NCBI GenBank assembly: GCA_963701325.1
Contig: OY969604.1
Location: forward strand, 3,658,001-3,722,000
Source of the DNA: Bog-756 sp963701325
Lineage (GTDB): Bacteria; Actinomycetota; Acidimicrobiia; Acidimicrobiales; RAAP-2
Length of the DNA stretch: 64,000 bases
Reading direction: 5' to 3'
Part shown: positions 28,036-36,783 of the stretch, in pieces
Numbering within the stretch: position 1 is the first letter of the stretch
Layout of the letters: every line of letters begins with the position of its first letter
Made by a program: the position numbers and the translations under genes
The notes under the pieces: generated by a model
Told to the model about the DNA's origin: nothing
What the model saw: the letters and a program-made list of their open reading frames with translations, nothing else
Database searches by the model: none

Positions 28036-28734
28036 TCAGCGGTACTGGTCCGTCCAACTGGCGCCGTTCCAGTACCGTTCCTGTCCTGGTGCGCCGCCCG
28101 GAGCCGGGAACCAACCGGCGTTGGGGAGACCGCTCGGTCCCGCAGTACCGACTGATGTGTCGTGCCCAGCATCCGTCACCGTCGCCTCCTGGATGTACTG
28201 ACCGAAAGTCGGGAGCGCCACATGGCCGAGCTCTTGGTCCGTGTCGATGGCCGCACCAGCTCCGATAGATGTGGGGACAGGCCCTGCCGAAGCGGTACCC
28301 GACGTTGCGGGTCCCCAGGGAAACGGTCCCGACGGGCCAGGTCCGGGTCCTCCGCCCCCTGTGCCTGGTCTGCCGCCATAGCCACCGGGCCCTCCGTAGC
28401 CCCCGGAGCCGAGCTGCATCCGCAGCATCTCGACCTCACGGGTGACGGGCCAGGTCGAGAAAGCGAAGATGAGGACGAAGATGGATCCGACGAGTGGCAC
28501 GAATGCGATGAGCACCCACCATCCCGAGTAACCGGCCTTGGTCACGACCTTGACCGACGCCACGATCCCGAGCACGACTATCGCAAGGTAGACGAACAGC
28601 AGGAGGCCGAGACCTGCGAATGCCCCAGCCGACGCACCGGTGCAGTTCAGGGCGCCGCTGGAATCCGTCGAGCAGGTAACGGTTGCAAAGACCGCGCCGA
28701 AAGATTGTCCGTGACCCAGAACCTCGCTTATCAC
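28036..28734 (-). CDS. Membrane protein with C-terminal DUF2510 domain
   Basis: A 232-residue protein starting with GTG. Two or three hydrophobic segments lie at about 36-62 and 70-95 (GWWVLIAFVPLVGSIFVLIF). A Gly/Pro-rich cytosolic linker follows (about 110-150), then a C-terminal DUF2510 module (AGWFPAPGGAPGQERYWNGASWTDQ). DUF2510 is a short actinobacterial domain of unknown role, often attached to membrane proteins. It is last in the leftward pilT/pilM/pilO block, 40 bp beyond pilO, so a pilus link is possible but not shown by the sequence. Confidence 0.7.
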   Translation of the reverse strand: MISEVLGHGQSFGAVFATVTCSTDSSGALNCTGASAGAFAGLGLLLFVYLAIVVLGIVASVKVVTKAGYSGWWVLIAFVPLVGSIFVLIFAFSTWPVTREVEMLRMQLGSGGYGGPGGYGGRPGTGGGGPGPGPSGPFPWGPATSGTASAGPVPTSIGAGAAIDTDQELGHVALPTFGQYIQEATVTDAGHDTSVGTAGPSGLPNAGWFPAPGGAPGQERYWNGASWTDQYR

Positions 28735-28774
28735 CGTCTCGTCTCCGTTTCGGATCAGGTGTTCTGAGAGGAGG

Positions 28775-29533
28775 TCAGGGCTTCTTGAGCGAGGCGGTGG
28801 CGGCCGTCGCCTTCGTACAGGCTTCGAGTGCGTTCGGCGTCGAGGTGTAGTAGATCGAGCCGGTGATGGACAGGCTGTACGGCCCGGCTGATGCTGCTGT
28901 CGGGGTCCCGCCCACCCAGAGGGGCGTCCCCCCCGTCGACGCAGAACCCGCGGAGTCCGACGATCCAGCTGCTGTCCCGTACTGGAGGGAGAAATGCTGG
29001 ATCACGAAGAGGCGTGGGAAGTTGTCCATGCCGTTGACGAACGCGGAGATCTGCCCGTAATTCCCCGTGACCGCCAAGGTTGTCGGGACGGGGGTCACCC
29101 CGGCGACCACCCCGGCCGTCGACGCACCCGCTGCCGAAGTGGCGGGCGCGGCCGAGGCTGCGGTTCCTGTCGCCGGCGCGAACCCGCTGAACTGGGTCAG
29201 CGTCACTCCCGACGATCCGGCAAGCGTGTTGAACTGACTCTCGAAACTCGACTCCTCCGCGTCAACGTCCGTCGGGGTCTGGACGGACGGGATCTGGGTG
29301 GTGATCTTCTGCAAGTCGGCGCAACTGCTGGACAGGTGCTGGCCTTCTGCCTGCAAGGAGGCCAGCTTGGCCTGAAGGGCCACCTGCTGGCTCTGGAGTT
29401 GCGTCTCCTGTGTCTTGAGGCTCGACAGTTTCGAGTTCTGTGGCGCCACCAGGATCGTCCAGAGCAGCAGGACCGCGACGAGCGCTCCGGCGCCGATGAT
29501 CAAGGGCATCCGGTACTCGCGGACGGTGTTCAT
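28775..29533 (-). CDS. pilO: Type IV pilus inner-membrane protein PilO
   Basis: A 252-residue bitopic membrane protein. A short cytosolic N-terminus is followed by one membrane segment (about 10-32), then a coiled coil (about 33-72, SSLKTQETQLQSQQVALQAKLASLQ) and an alpha/beta domain with the PilO-type ISAFVNGMDNFPRLFVIQHFSL segment. An Ala/Thr-rich insert interrupts the domain at about 122-150. PilO dimerises with PilN to align the assembly platform. It overlaps the pilM-pilN fusion by 4 bp. Confidence 0.82.
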   Translation of the reverse strand: MNTVREYRMPLIIGAGALVAVLLLWTILVAPQNSKLSSLKTQETQLQSQQVALQAKLASLQAEGQHLSSSCADLQKITTQIPSVQTPTDVDAEESSFESQFNTLAGSSGVTLTQFSGFAPATGTAASAAPATSAAGASTAGVVAGVTPVPTTLAVTGNYGQISAFVNGMDNFPRLFVIQHFSLQYGTAAGSSDSAGSASTGGTPLWVGGTPTAASAGPYSLSITGSIYYTSTPNALEACTKATAATASLKKP

Positions 29534-31269
29534 TTCAAGCTCGCATTCTTGTCAAGGCTGGCGGCCGGGGTGACCGAGATCGTGAACGGAAACGAGATCG
29601 TGTTGGCGATGGCGGTCGTGGCACCCTGGAGTGGGTTGGCGTAGATCAGGGACCCGGCGATCGCATTGATCCATGCTTCGGAGATTGCCAGGCTCGGGCC
29701 TGGTCCGCTGACCGTCAGGTTCACCGTGCCGATTGCCGCCGAGGTCGTGCCGGAGGGAGCCGTCGTCGCGGTACCGCTTGGTGCCGCTGTGGTGCCGGCT
29801 GTGCTGCCGGTACCGGGGGCTGCATTGTTGCTCGTACCGATGAACGACCCGACCTCGGCGTGAGCGGGAGTGATGGAGATGAGCTCGCTCAGCGCAAGTG
29901 GCCAGTCGACAGCTGAGTTGAGCACGGACGCCCGACGGGTGAGGCCGGCAGTGTACGCATTGTTCGCAGCCACCACGAGGTCGTACTTGGGAACCTGGGC
30001 GTTGAGCGTGGCGATGCTCGACTTCAGTTGGTTGACGTTGTTCTGGGCGTTGTGCACCTGGAGGAACTTCCAACCACCGAAACCGACCAGAACGACCAGA
30101 GCGGCGGCTGCGCCCATCAGGGTGCGCTCCTGGATTCGCTTCATCCGAGCTCGGCTGATCACTTCCGGAGGAAGCAGATTGAACTTCTTGACCGACTTGT
30201 CGGGCTCGGGCAGAGCCAGGCCGATCGGTGCGGCGAGGACCGGGCCGACTTCGTTGGCCTGCGCCTCGGTGAGGTCGAGCCGCGAGATGTCCAGACGTCC
30301 GAGAGGGGAGACCGTGCGAACCGGTAGCTGGATCTGAGCCTCGAGCAGAGGGAGGAGTCCGTCGAGATCTGAACCGGCGCCAGTGGCTAGGACATGCGAG
30401 ACGGGGAGGCGGCCCGGGAGGGAGGCGAAGTATTGGATCGAGTTTCGGATCTCACCGACAAGCTCGACCATGCTCGGCTTCGCGGCACGCCCGGCGTCCT
30501 GCATCTGTGCGACCTGTTCACCGATGCGGCGCTTGACGGCTTCGGCATCGGCGATAGGCAGGTCGAGGGCGGCCGCTACAGCATCGGTGGTCGCATTGCC
30601 ACCGGAGCCGATCGTGCGGACGAACTGGGGTCGTCCCGATTGGTGGATAACCACAACTGTGAGACCGGCCCCGATGGAGACGATGGCCTCGGGCTGGTCC
30701 GATCCGTCGTGGCCTCCAATAGCTCGCACCAGTGCGGAGGAGATCAGATCGACACCGTCAACCGTGAGTCCCGCTCGCTCAACCGCCCCGATTACGCCGT
30801 TGACCATATCTGCGTGCGCTGCGGCTACGAGCACCCGCCGCATCTTTTCGCCCTCTGGTGAGGTGTAGTCGGCGAGCACCTGCGACGAGAGGATGGTCTG
30901 ATCGGGCGGGAAGGGAATGACCTCCTCCGACTGGAAACGGACTGCGCTGTCCACTTCATGGTCAGACACGAAGGGCAGGTCGATCTCGCGGGTGATGGCC
31001 CGGAGTCCTGCGATGCCAACGATCACCGACGAGCTCGAGAACTGTCCGTTCTTCCACAGCCTGGTAATAGCTTCGGTGACCGCCGCGGAGTCGCGGATCT
31101 CGCCCTCGAACAGTGAGCTGGGCGGTAGGCCGACCTGCCCGTAGGTGAGGAGGACCGGGCGTGACTTGCCGGTGTCCAGCTCTGCGGCGCGGACGGCGCT
31201 GGTGCCGATGTCGAGTCCGACGATCAGGCGTGGCTTCAGATTCAGCTGCGGCAGATTCAGCTGCGGCAT
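29530..31269 (-). CDS. pilM: PilM-PilN fusion protein of the type IV pilus platform
   Basis: A 579-residue protein joining two parts that are usually separate. Residues 1-355 are PilM, an actin-like ATPase-fold protein (IVGLDIGTSAVRAAEL, SEEVIPFPPDQ, IVSIGAGLTVVVIH, ATGAGSDLDGLLPLLE). The start MPQLNLPQLNLK supplies the PilN-like docking motif. Residues about 365-579 are PilN: the NLLPPEV motif, one membrane segment (about 395-415), a coiled coil, and a periplasm-type domain with a Thr/Ala/Gly-rich insert near 490-515. It overlaps pilO by 4 bp. Covalent fusion would fix the PilM:PilN ratio at 1:1. Confidence 0.85.
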   Translation of the reverse strand: MPQLNLPQLNLKPRLIVGLDIGTSAVRAAELDTGKSRPVLLTYGQVGLPPSSLFEGEIRDSAAVTEAITRLWKNGQFSSSSVIVGIAGLRAITREIDLPFVSDHEVDSAVRFQSEEVIPFPPDQTILSSQVLADYTSPEGEKMRRVLVAAAHADMVNGVIGAVERAGLTVDGVDLISSALVRAIGGHDGSDQPEAIVSIGAGLTVVVIHQSGRPQFVRTIGSGGNATTDAVAAALDLPIADAEAVKRRIGEQVAQMQDAGRAAKPSMVELVGEIRNSIQYFASLPGRLPVSHVLATGAGSDLDGLLPLLEAQIQLPVRTVSPLGRLDISRLDLTEAQANEVGPVLAAPIGLALPEPDKSVKKFNLLPPEVISRARMKRIQERTLMGAAAALVVLVGFGGWKFLQVHNAQNNVNQLKSSIATLNAQVPKYDLVVAANNAYTAGLTRRASVLNSAVDWPLALSELISITPAHAEVGSFIGTSNNAAPGTGSTAGTTAAPSGTATTAPSGTTSAAIGTVNLTVSGPGPSLAISEAWINAIAGSLIYANPLQGATTAIANTISFPFTISVTPAASLDKNASLK

Positions 31270-31441
31270 GAGGATCCTCCCGAAGCGACAGGAGTGTTCA
31301 CCGTGCGACGGCCACCGTTTCCGGCAGCCACATTGGGTGCAGTTGTACGTTCACCGGTCAGGATGGTCATGCGGCGCTGCGTCACAGTTCTCATGGGGTT
31401 CTCTCCGGTCCCTCGCATCACGGCAATCAATCGTGAAACTC

Positions 31442-31470
31442 AGGCCTGGGTCTATGAGTGCCCCAGGCCT
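31442..31470. terminator. Stem-loop between pilT and pilM-pilN
   Basis: AGGCCTGGG (31442-31450) pairs exactly with CCCAGGCCT (31462-31470) around an 11-base loop. A weaker TCACG/CGTGA hairpin lies at 31418-31436. Both are in the 258-bp gap downstream of the leftward pilT. They could attenuate read-through into pilM-pilN, but there is no clear U-tract. Confidence 0.45.
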
Positions 31471-31527
31471 ACGGAGGTCTATCGGACAGAATGGGTGCCA
31501 GCTTGAGTGCCGGCGAACGGAGAAAAC

Positions 31528-32640
31528 TCAGTTGAATACAGTGGCGAACGAACCGGTCTGGACGATGCCCTGGCGCTCCAGCATCACCTTGAGGTCATGG
31601 GGGTTCGATGCCGTGGCCATTGCTTCAGCGAGGTCGATGGTTCCGTTCGCAATGAGCCCGACCAGGGATTGGTCGAAGGTCATCATCCCGTAGTACTCGC
31701 CGTCGGCGACGATACCCTCGATATCGCCGGTGATCAGCGGATCGATGATGGCCTGTTGAATTCGGCCGTTGACCACCATGATCTCGAGCGCCGGTACCCG
31801 GTTCTTCCCGTCAGCGGTCGGGATCAGGCGCTGGCAGATGATCCCTTTGAGGGAACCGGCCAGGCCGACCCGGACCTGGGTCTGCTGATGCGGAGGGAAG
31901 AAGTCGACAATCCGATTGATGGTCTCGGTGGAGTTGATGGTGTGCAGTGTCGAAAATACGAGGTGACCCGTCTCGGCGGCAGTGAGGGCGGCAGAAACGG
32001 TCTCCTGGTCCCTCATCTCTCCCACCAGGATGACATCGGGGTCCTGCCTCAGCACGACCCGCATGGCTGAAGCGAACGAGTCGGTGTCGAATCCGATCTC
32101 CCGTTGGTCGATGGCAGCAAGGTCATCAGTGTGGAGGACCTCGATCGGGTCCTCGATGGTGACCACATGACACGACCGAAGGTGGTTGACGTGGTCGATC
32201 ATGGCCGCGAGGGTCGTGGTCTTCCCGGATCCAGTCGGTCCCGTCACGAGGACAAGTCCTCGCATCTCCTCGGCCAAGTGGTTGACCACCTCCGGGAGGC
32301 CGAGCTCCGGCGCAGTCGCCGGCCTGGCCCGCACCCGTCGCATTGCAAGTGCTACCGATGAGCGCTGGTAGTAGGCATTCACCCTGAACCGGCCGGTCCC
32401 CGGAACGCTGTAAGCGAAGTCCGCCTCGTGGCGTTCCCGGAAGGTGCCGAGCACGGATGGCGACATCATCGACTCGGCGATCTTGAGCGTCTCGTCGGCT
32501 GTGAAGGCCGGCTCGTCGTCCATGATCCGCAGGGCCCCGGCAAGCCGCATACGGGGCGGGGCCCCGGCCTTGATGTGGAGATCCGAGCCGTCAAGGTCGG
32601 CCAGCTGGGCGAGGAGGCGGTCGAGGTCAATGGTGTCCAC
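31528..32640 (-). CDS. pilT: Type IV pilus retraction ATPase PilT
   Basis: A 370-residue hexameric secretion ATPase of normal PilT length. It has SDLHIKAGAPPRMRL at the start, Walker A GPTGSGKTTTLA (about residue 130), the Asp box ITIEDPIEVLH-like VTIEDPIEVLH, Walker B DPDVILVGEMRD and the His box TAAETGHLVFSTLHT. The AIRNLIRE retraction motif appears altered as GRIQQAIIDPLITG. PilT depolymerises pili and drives twitching. It is the first gene of the leftward pilus block. Confidence 0.9.
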   Translation of the reverse strand: MDTIDLDRLLAQLADLDGSDLHIKAGAPPRMRLAGALRIMDDEPAFTADETLKIAESMMSPSVLGTFRERHEADFAYSVPGTGRFRVNAYYQRSSVALAMRRVRARPATAPELGLPEVVNHLAEEMRGLVLVTGPTGSGKTTTLAAMIDHVNHLRSCHVVTIEDPIEVLHTDDLAAIDQREIGFDTDSFASAMRVVLRQDPDVILVGEMRDQETVSAALTAAETGHLVFSTLHTINSTETINRIVDFFPPHQQTQVRVGLAGSLKGIICQRLIPTADGKNRVPALEIMVVNGRIQQAIIDPLITGDIEGIVADGEYYGMMTFDQSLVGLIANGTIDLAEAMATASNPHDLKVMLERQGIVQTGSFATVFN

Positions 32641-32747
32641 GGGCCCTATTGTACGGGCGCTAGGTCACTTAGGCGAGTACCTCGCGCGCGCAGCGCGGTG
32701 AGAATGAGATCGCCAGCGTCCCTCGAGCGCCGTGGTCCTGGCGGACC

Positions 32748-33161
32748 TTACGGTGCGGGAGACGGGGTTTCCTTACCTTTGGAGTTGCTCTTACCGGCCG
32801 GTGCTCCGGCAGGAGTCGGAGTGGAGGGAGTGGAAGGCGATGTGCCGCGTGAGCCGGCCGAATCGGGTTGGGAGGCGGCAGAGCCCTTGTCGGACGAGCC
32901 GGACGAGGCGTCCGAAGCGGAGGCGTCCGACGATGCCGCTGGCGCACTCGTCGAGTCGCCGTCTCTGGACTTGGACCCAGCACCGTTTCGGCTGTCTGTC
33001 TTGTAGAAGCCGCTCCCCTTGAACACGATGCCGACATTCCCGAACACCTTGCGGACCGGCGATCCGCAGGTCGGACAGACCGAGAGCGGTTCGTCATGAA
33101 AGCCCTGGACGGCGTCGAAGTTCTCGGCGCAGCTGTCGCAGCGGTATTCGTACGTAGGCAA
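32748..33161 (-). CDS. FmdB-family zinc-ribbon protein
   Basis: A 137-residue protein. Residues 1-55 are a FmdB/CxxC-CxxC regulatory zinc ribbon: MPTYEYRCDSCAENFD, then CPTCGSPVRKVF and the FKGSGFYKTD motif. The rest is a disordered Ser/Asp/Pro-rich tail. The family is common and its role is uncertain; the name comes from a putative formamidase regulator. It lies 107 bp upstream of pilT on the same strand and is divergent from moaC. Confidence 0.85.
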   Translation of the reverse strand: MPTYEYRCDSCAENFDAVQGFHDEPLSVCPTCGSPVRKVFGNVGIVFKGSGFYKTDSRNGAGSKSRDGDSTSAPAASSDASASDASSGSSDKGSAASQPDSAGSRGTSPSTPSTPTPAGAPAGKSNSKGKETPSPAP

Positions 33162-33281
33162 CTGATGTTCCTTCCAGTGCGGGAGGCGCAGGTGGTCTAG
33201 CAGTCTACCTGAGAGAGTGCCAACTTCGTCCTCCGGCGGTGGGCTCCCGTAGACTCAGCCCGTGACCGATGGGAGCCCCCA

Positions 33282-33767
33282 GTGACCGACCGCAGCCTCA
33301 CCCACCTGGACCCCTTCGGAGGCAACCGCATCGTCGACGTCTCCCCCAAGGAAGCCACGCACCGGCGTGCGCTGGCCCGCTGTCGGGTGACCATGAAGCC
33401 GGAGACTACCGCCCAGGTGGCAAATAACGCGATCACCAAGGGTGACGTGCTGGCCGCGGCGCGGGTGGCCGGCATCCAGGCGGCCAAGCGAACGGCCGAT
33501 CTGATCCCGATGTGCCACCCACTTCTGGTCGGATCGGTCCAGATCGATTTCACCATCGGCGATGACTGTGTGGAGGTCGAGGCGAAGGTCGAGACCGTCG
33601 ACCGGACCGGGGTCGAAATGGAGGCGATGACGGCCTGCGCCGTCGCCGCACTGACCGTTTACGACATGTGCAAGACCGCCGACCGCACGATGAGTGTGGG
33701 GCAGCTCATGTTGTGGGAGAAGACCGGCGGCAGTTCCGGCATCTGGAAGAGGGAGCAGGCACGCTGA
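33282..33767 (+). CDS. moaC: Cyclic pyranopterin monophosphate synthase MoaC
   Basis: A 161-residue enzyme that, with MoaA, makes cyclic pyranopterin monophosphate for the molybdenum cofactor. It has LTHLDPFGGNRIVDVSPKEAT-type N-terminus, the motif DLIPMCHPLL with catalytic residues (about 75-84), VETVDRTGVEMEAMTA, and the lysine in MCKTADRTM. Length is normal. It starts with GTG and stands alone; no other moa gene is in the window. Confidence 0.95.
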   Translation: MTDRSLTHLDPFGGNRIVDVSPKEATHRRALARCRVTMKPETTAQVANNAITKGDVLAAARVAGIQAAKRTADLIPMCHPLLVGSVQIDFTIGDDCVEVEAKVETVDRTGVEMEAMTACAVAALTVYDMCKTADRTMSVGQLMLWEKTGGSSGIWKREQAR

Positions 33768-33796
33768 GCGGCGATCGCACCGCCCTGGTCTAGCTA

Positions 33797-34633
33797 CTAC
33801 CTGCGGAATCGCTTTTTTGCGCGGGTCGAAGCGAAGAAGTCAGGGGTGGCCGGTGCGTCATCTCCTGCTGCCTCGGACCCCAGGTCCTCGCCCGCACGGC
33901 CGCCAGACCGTTCCGCACCGGGGAGGTCGGGTGTTGAGGCCGCCGATCCGTCGGCCGGTGTGGTTGGACGGGCGTCCCGACGCGACTGCAGCTGGGGCTG
34001 TTCCTCATTTGCAGCAAGGATGTCCTTGGCCATGGCCGCGGAAGCGGCCAGATCGACTGGAGCGCGTCCCACGGTCATGGGTGTCAATGGCGTGGGTACC
34101 TCAATCGGTGGCGGCGGAGCTGGCGGTGGTGCCGGTGGCGGTGGCGGTGGTTCCGCTCCGGTAGATACCACCGCGGGCTGGCGGGCGATCGCGTTCCCCG
34201 TATTGCCAGTCGGCGGGACTGCATCGGTCGTCTGGCCGGACGACTGCCGGCGGTCTTCAATCCTGCGCTCACTGAGCGGTGGAGCTGCTGAGATGGATTC
34301 GCCCTGCTGTGCATGGGCGGTGACAGGGGCGACCTCGCTAGCGACGACGGCCTGACTGACTTGTGGGAGCGTCGCCTCGGGCGCGCCGAGGATCTCACCC
34401 GCGTCGGGTGCTGGTTCGTTCGACGACGACTGGGGAACAGTGCCGCGACGTGCCACTCTCGGTTCCGGCTCCGCTGACTCGACCGAGCCGGTGACATTCT
34501 CGGTCTGGGCGTCCGCCCCAAACCGTCCAGCAGATGCTTCGGACGTTGCGGTCGCACTGGTCGGCGTTGAGGGTCCCGACACGTCGAACATCGACCTGCG
34601 AAGGCGATCGAAGAGGGAAGTGAGAGGGATCAT
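33797..34633 (-). CDS. Intrinsically disordered Pro/Ala/Ser-rich protein
   Basis: About 278 residues. The first 20 (MIPLTSLFDRLRRSMFDVSG) could form an amphipathic helix. The rest is low-complexity, with a proline run (about 165-185), many Ala/Ser/Thr/Glu residues and a basic end (ASTRAKKRFRR). There is no signal peptide or known domain. The ATG at 34633 is chosen; a TTG at 34648 would add five residues. It is convergent with moaC and lies between the two pilus blocks, so a pilus role is conceivable but unsupported. The coding call rests on one long open frame with suitable codon bias. Confidence 0.5.
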   Translation of the reverse strand: MIPLTSLFDRLRRSMFDVSGPSTPTSATATSEASAGRFGADAQTENVTGSVESAEPEPRVARRGTVPQSSSNEPAPDAGEILGAPEATLPQVSQAVVASEVAPVTAHAQQGESISAAPPLSERRIEDRRQSSGQTTDAVPPTGNTGNAIARQPAVVSTGAEPPPPPPAPPPAPPPPIEVPTPLTPMTVGRAPVDLAASAAMAKDILAANEEQPQLQSRRDARPTTPADGSAASTPDLPGAERSGGRAGEDLGSEAAGDDAPATPDFFASTRAKKRFRR

Positions 34634-34782
34634 GATGTTCTGCCGCAACGCCGCCGGGCCCGGAATAGGGCGATGGCCCTGAAGGCAGGATTCAGGGTTG
34701 TCCTTCGCTCGACCATCGGGTGGCCGAACCGCCAGCGAAATCCCAATAGGTACCCCTGAGTGTGGGTGTCAGCTCTGGATCG

Positions 34783-35079
34783 TTAGGTACGGACTGCGGA
34801 GCGCAGGTCCCGGAGCGACAGCTCCGAAGTTGCCTCGCCACCACATTGTGAGCAGTGCTCCACATGGCGCCAGCTCCGCAGCAGTCGCGTTCCCTCAGGA
34901 TTCAAGAGCACCACGAATGACTCGGAAAGAGGATCGATCTCAACCCCATAGCAGGGCTGCCACTCGGTGGAGGCCGGGCTGGTCGTGTGGTGCGATGCCT
35001 TCACAACACGACGAAAGCGGGAATTCTCCCGGTCGATGATCCAAGTGCTGTGGCACGACTCGATGATGATCTCATCCAC
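34783..35079 (-). CDS. Small uncharacterised protein (98 aa) with a CxxC pair
   Basis: A soluble protein of about 98 residues starting at GTG 35079 (V/M-DEIIIESCHSTWI). It has an alpha/beta-looking N-terminal half (FRRVVKASHH, YGVEIDPLSESFVVLLNPEGTRLLRSWRH) and a C-terminal HCSQCGG segment that could bind zinc, followed by LSLRDLR. An in-frame extension upstream to 35262 looks non-coding. I do not recognise a named family. It is downstream of the two-component pair on the same strand. Confidence 0.5.
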   Translation of the reverse strand: MDEIIIESCHSTWIIDRENSRFRRVVKASHHTTSPASTEWQPCYGVEIDPLSESFVVLLNPEGTRLLRSWRHVEHCSQCGGEATSELSLRDLRSAVRT

Positions 35080-35252
35080 GGCGTCAGTATCCCATAAATT
35101 GACGAGAAGTCCCTTAGATTTTGATGTCGGTTGAGTGACAGTTGCAGGCCAGCTTGTGGCTGACCCCGGCGATCCTTCTCGAAATGTCCTGCATAACGGG
35201 TGCGTTCCGCATGCCGACCCAGGGTGAGGTGCACTCTCGTGTCTGGAACTCT

Positions 35253-36783
35253 TCAGCCGCACCTGCCTGCGCGAAGGGCATCCTCGGGTACCCAGACGTC
35301 CACGGTGGTGCCCTTTCCGGCCTGCGAATGGATGACCAATGTGGCACCGATGAGATGAGCCCGTTTCGTCATCCCAGGGAGTCCCAACGAGTGGCCTCCT
35401 GCCTCCGGATCTTGGATCTGATCGAACCCGGCTCCATCGTCCTTGACCAAGAGGTGGAGTCCCTCAGTCTCGAAGTCGATCCCCACTGCAACGTGGCTTG
35501 CGGCCGCGTGGTGCTCGATGTTGGTAATCGCCTCCTGGGTGATGCGGAAGAGTGCGAGCTCGACGCTGGGTGACAATCGGCGAGACGCACCTGTGACGCC
35601 GAAGGTGCTCTCGAACTGCTGCCGCGCCGTTGCCTCGGTAAGCATCTGGTTGATCGACGCCACCAGTCCCAAGTCGTCGAGAATCGATGGGCGGAGGCCA
35701 CGTGCGATGGATCGCAGTTCAGCCACTGTGTCCTCGACCGTGGAGCGGAGTGACTTCAGTTGGTGATCATCGTCCGACCCGATCACGCCAGGTCCGTCGG
35801 TTCCCTCGAGCAAATCAATCTGTCGGCAGATGTGAATGAGGGCCTGGAGTGGACCGTCATGGATTTCCTGGGCGAGGTGACGACGCTCCTCTTCCTGGGC
35901 GAGGACGACTTGGCCGGCGTAGGCCTCCATGAGATCGTGCCGACGGGTCTCGGCGGTCACGTCCTCGAAGATGACCTGCATCCTGCGGTCGGCATCGACT
36001 GGTCTGACGAGGGTGGCGCTCAGTCGGTAGAGGACAGCGCGGCCCTCGAACTCGAATGCGACGGGTCGAACGCGCGCGTCGATCTCGGAGTCCTGCGCCC
36101 CCCCGGTCGCTGTGGCCCCTGGCACCGGGTCGACCGACAGAAGTCGGGTGAGCACCTGGCTGGCCGCATCCGCTCCGATAAGGTCCACAAGGCGAACCGG
36201 TTGGTGCTGCTCCGATCCGCCGGAGGTGGCAATCCCTCCGAACGCGCGCAGCGCTGAGGCGTTTCCCTCGATGACCAAACCGCTGGCGTCGACGATGAGG
36301 ATGGGAGATTGATTCGAATCGAAGAGCTCCCGGTAGAGAGTCTCGGCATCGAGACGGGCGGCCTGCGCGGCCTCGGCCAGACCGCGTGCCTCGCGCGTCT
36401 GTCGAGACCCGCGTGCCGATGAGGAGGGCCAACCCGTCGAGCAGGACGATCTGGAGAACCTCGGACCACGCGGCAGTCGGATCGTGCTGGCTAACGGCCA
36501 CCGCGAACCTGGGAACGGACAGGACGGTGACCCAGCCGGCGGTGATGGTCGCCCCCGGGAGTCCGAAGCTGAGAGAGGCGTACGCCACTGGAAGGACGAA
36601 CAGCACCAGGGTCGAGAACTCGACCACCAGCGACGACGTATCCAGGTGGAACGCGACCGTGAACGCGAGGCGTACGAGCACGAGAGCCAGGATCACTAGC
36701 TGCAGAATCCAGAAGTGCGAGTCGGTCCACGGCTCTCCGCCGGGGAGACGGGTGGGACGGGGCTGGACGTACCCTTCAGTCAC
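35253..36783 (-). pseudogene. NarL-type sensor histidine kinase, frameshifted
   Basis: The gene reads from GTG 36783, overlapping the response regulator stop by 8 bp. The first about 125 codons encode four membrane segments. Near 36400-36410 (GGGTCTCGACAG on the coding strand) the homology jumps frame, consistent with one extra base. It then continues with a PAS-like domain (LFDSNQSPILIVDASGLVIEG), a HisKA_3 dimerisation domain with phospho-accepting His in HLAQEIHDGPLQALIH, and a HATPase ending LGLPGM. Restored, it would be about 509 aa. It is either a pseudogene or a sequencing error. Its regulator partner is intact. Confidence 0.75.

Noticed and set aside
31294..31506. 70-codon frame in the gap between pilT and pilM-pilN
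   Set aside because: It has no family features and poor composition, and it overlaps stem-loop structures.
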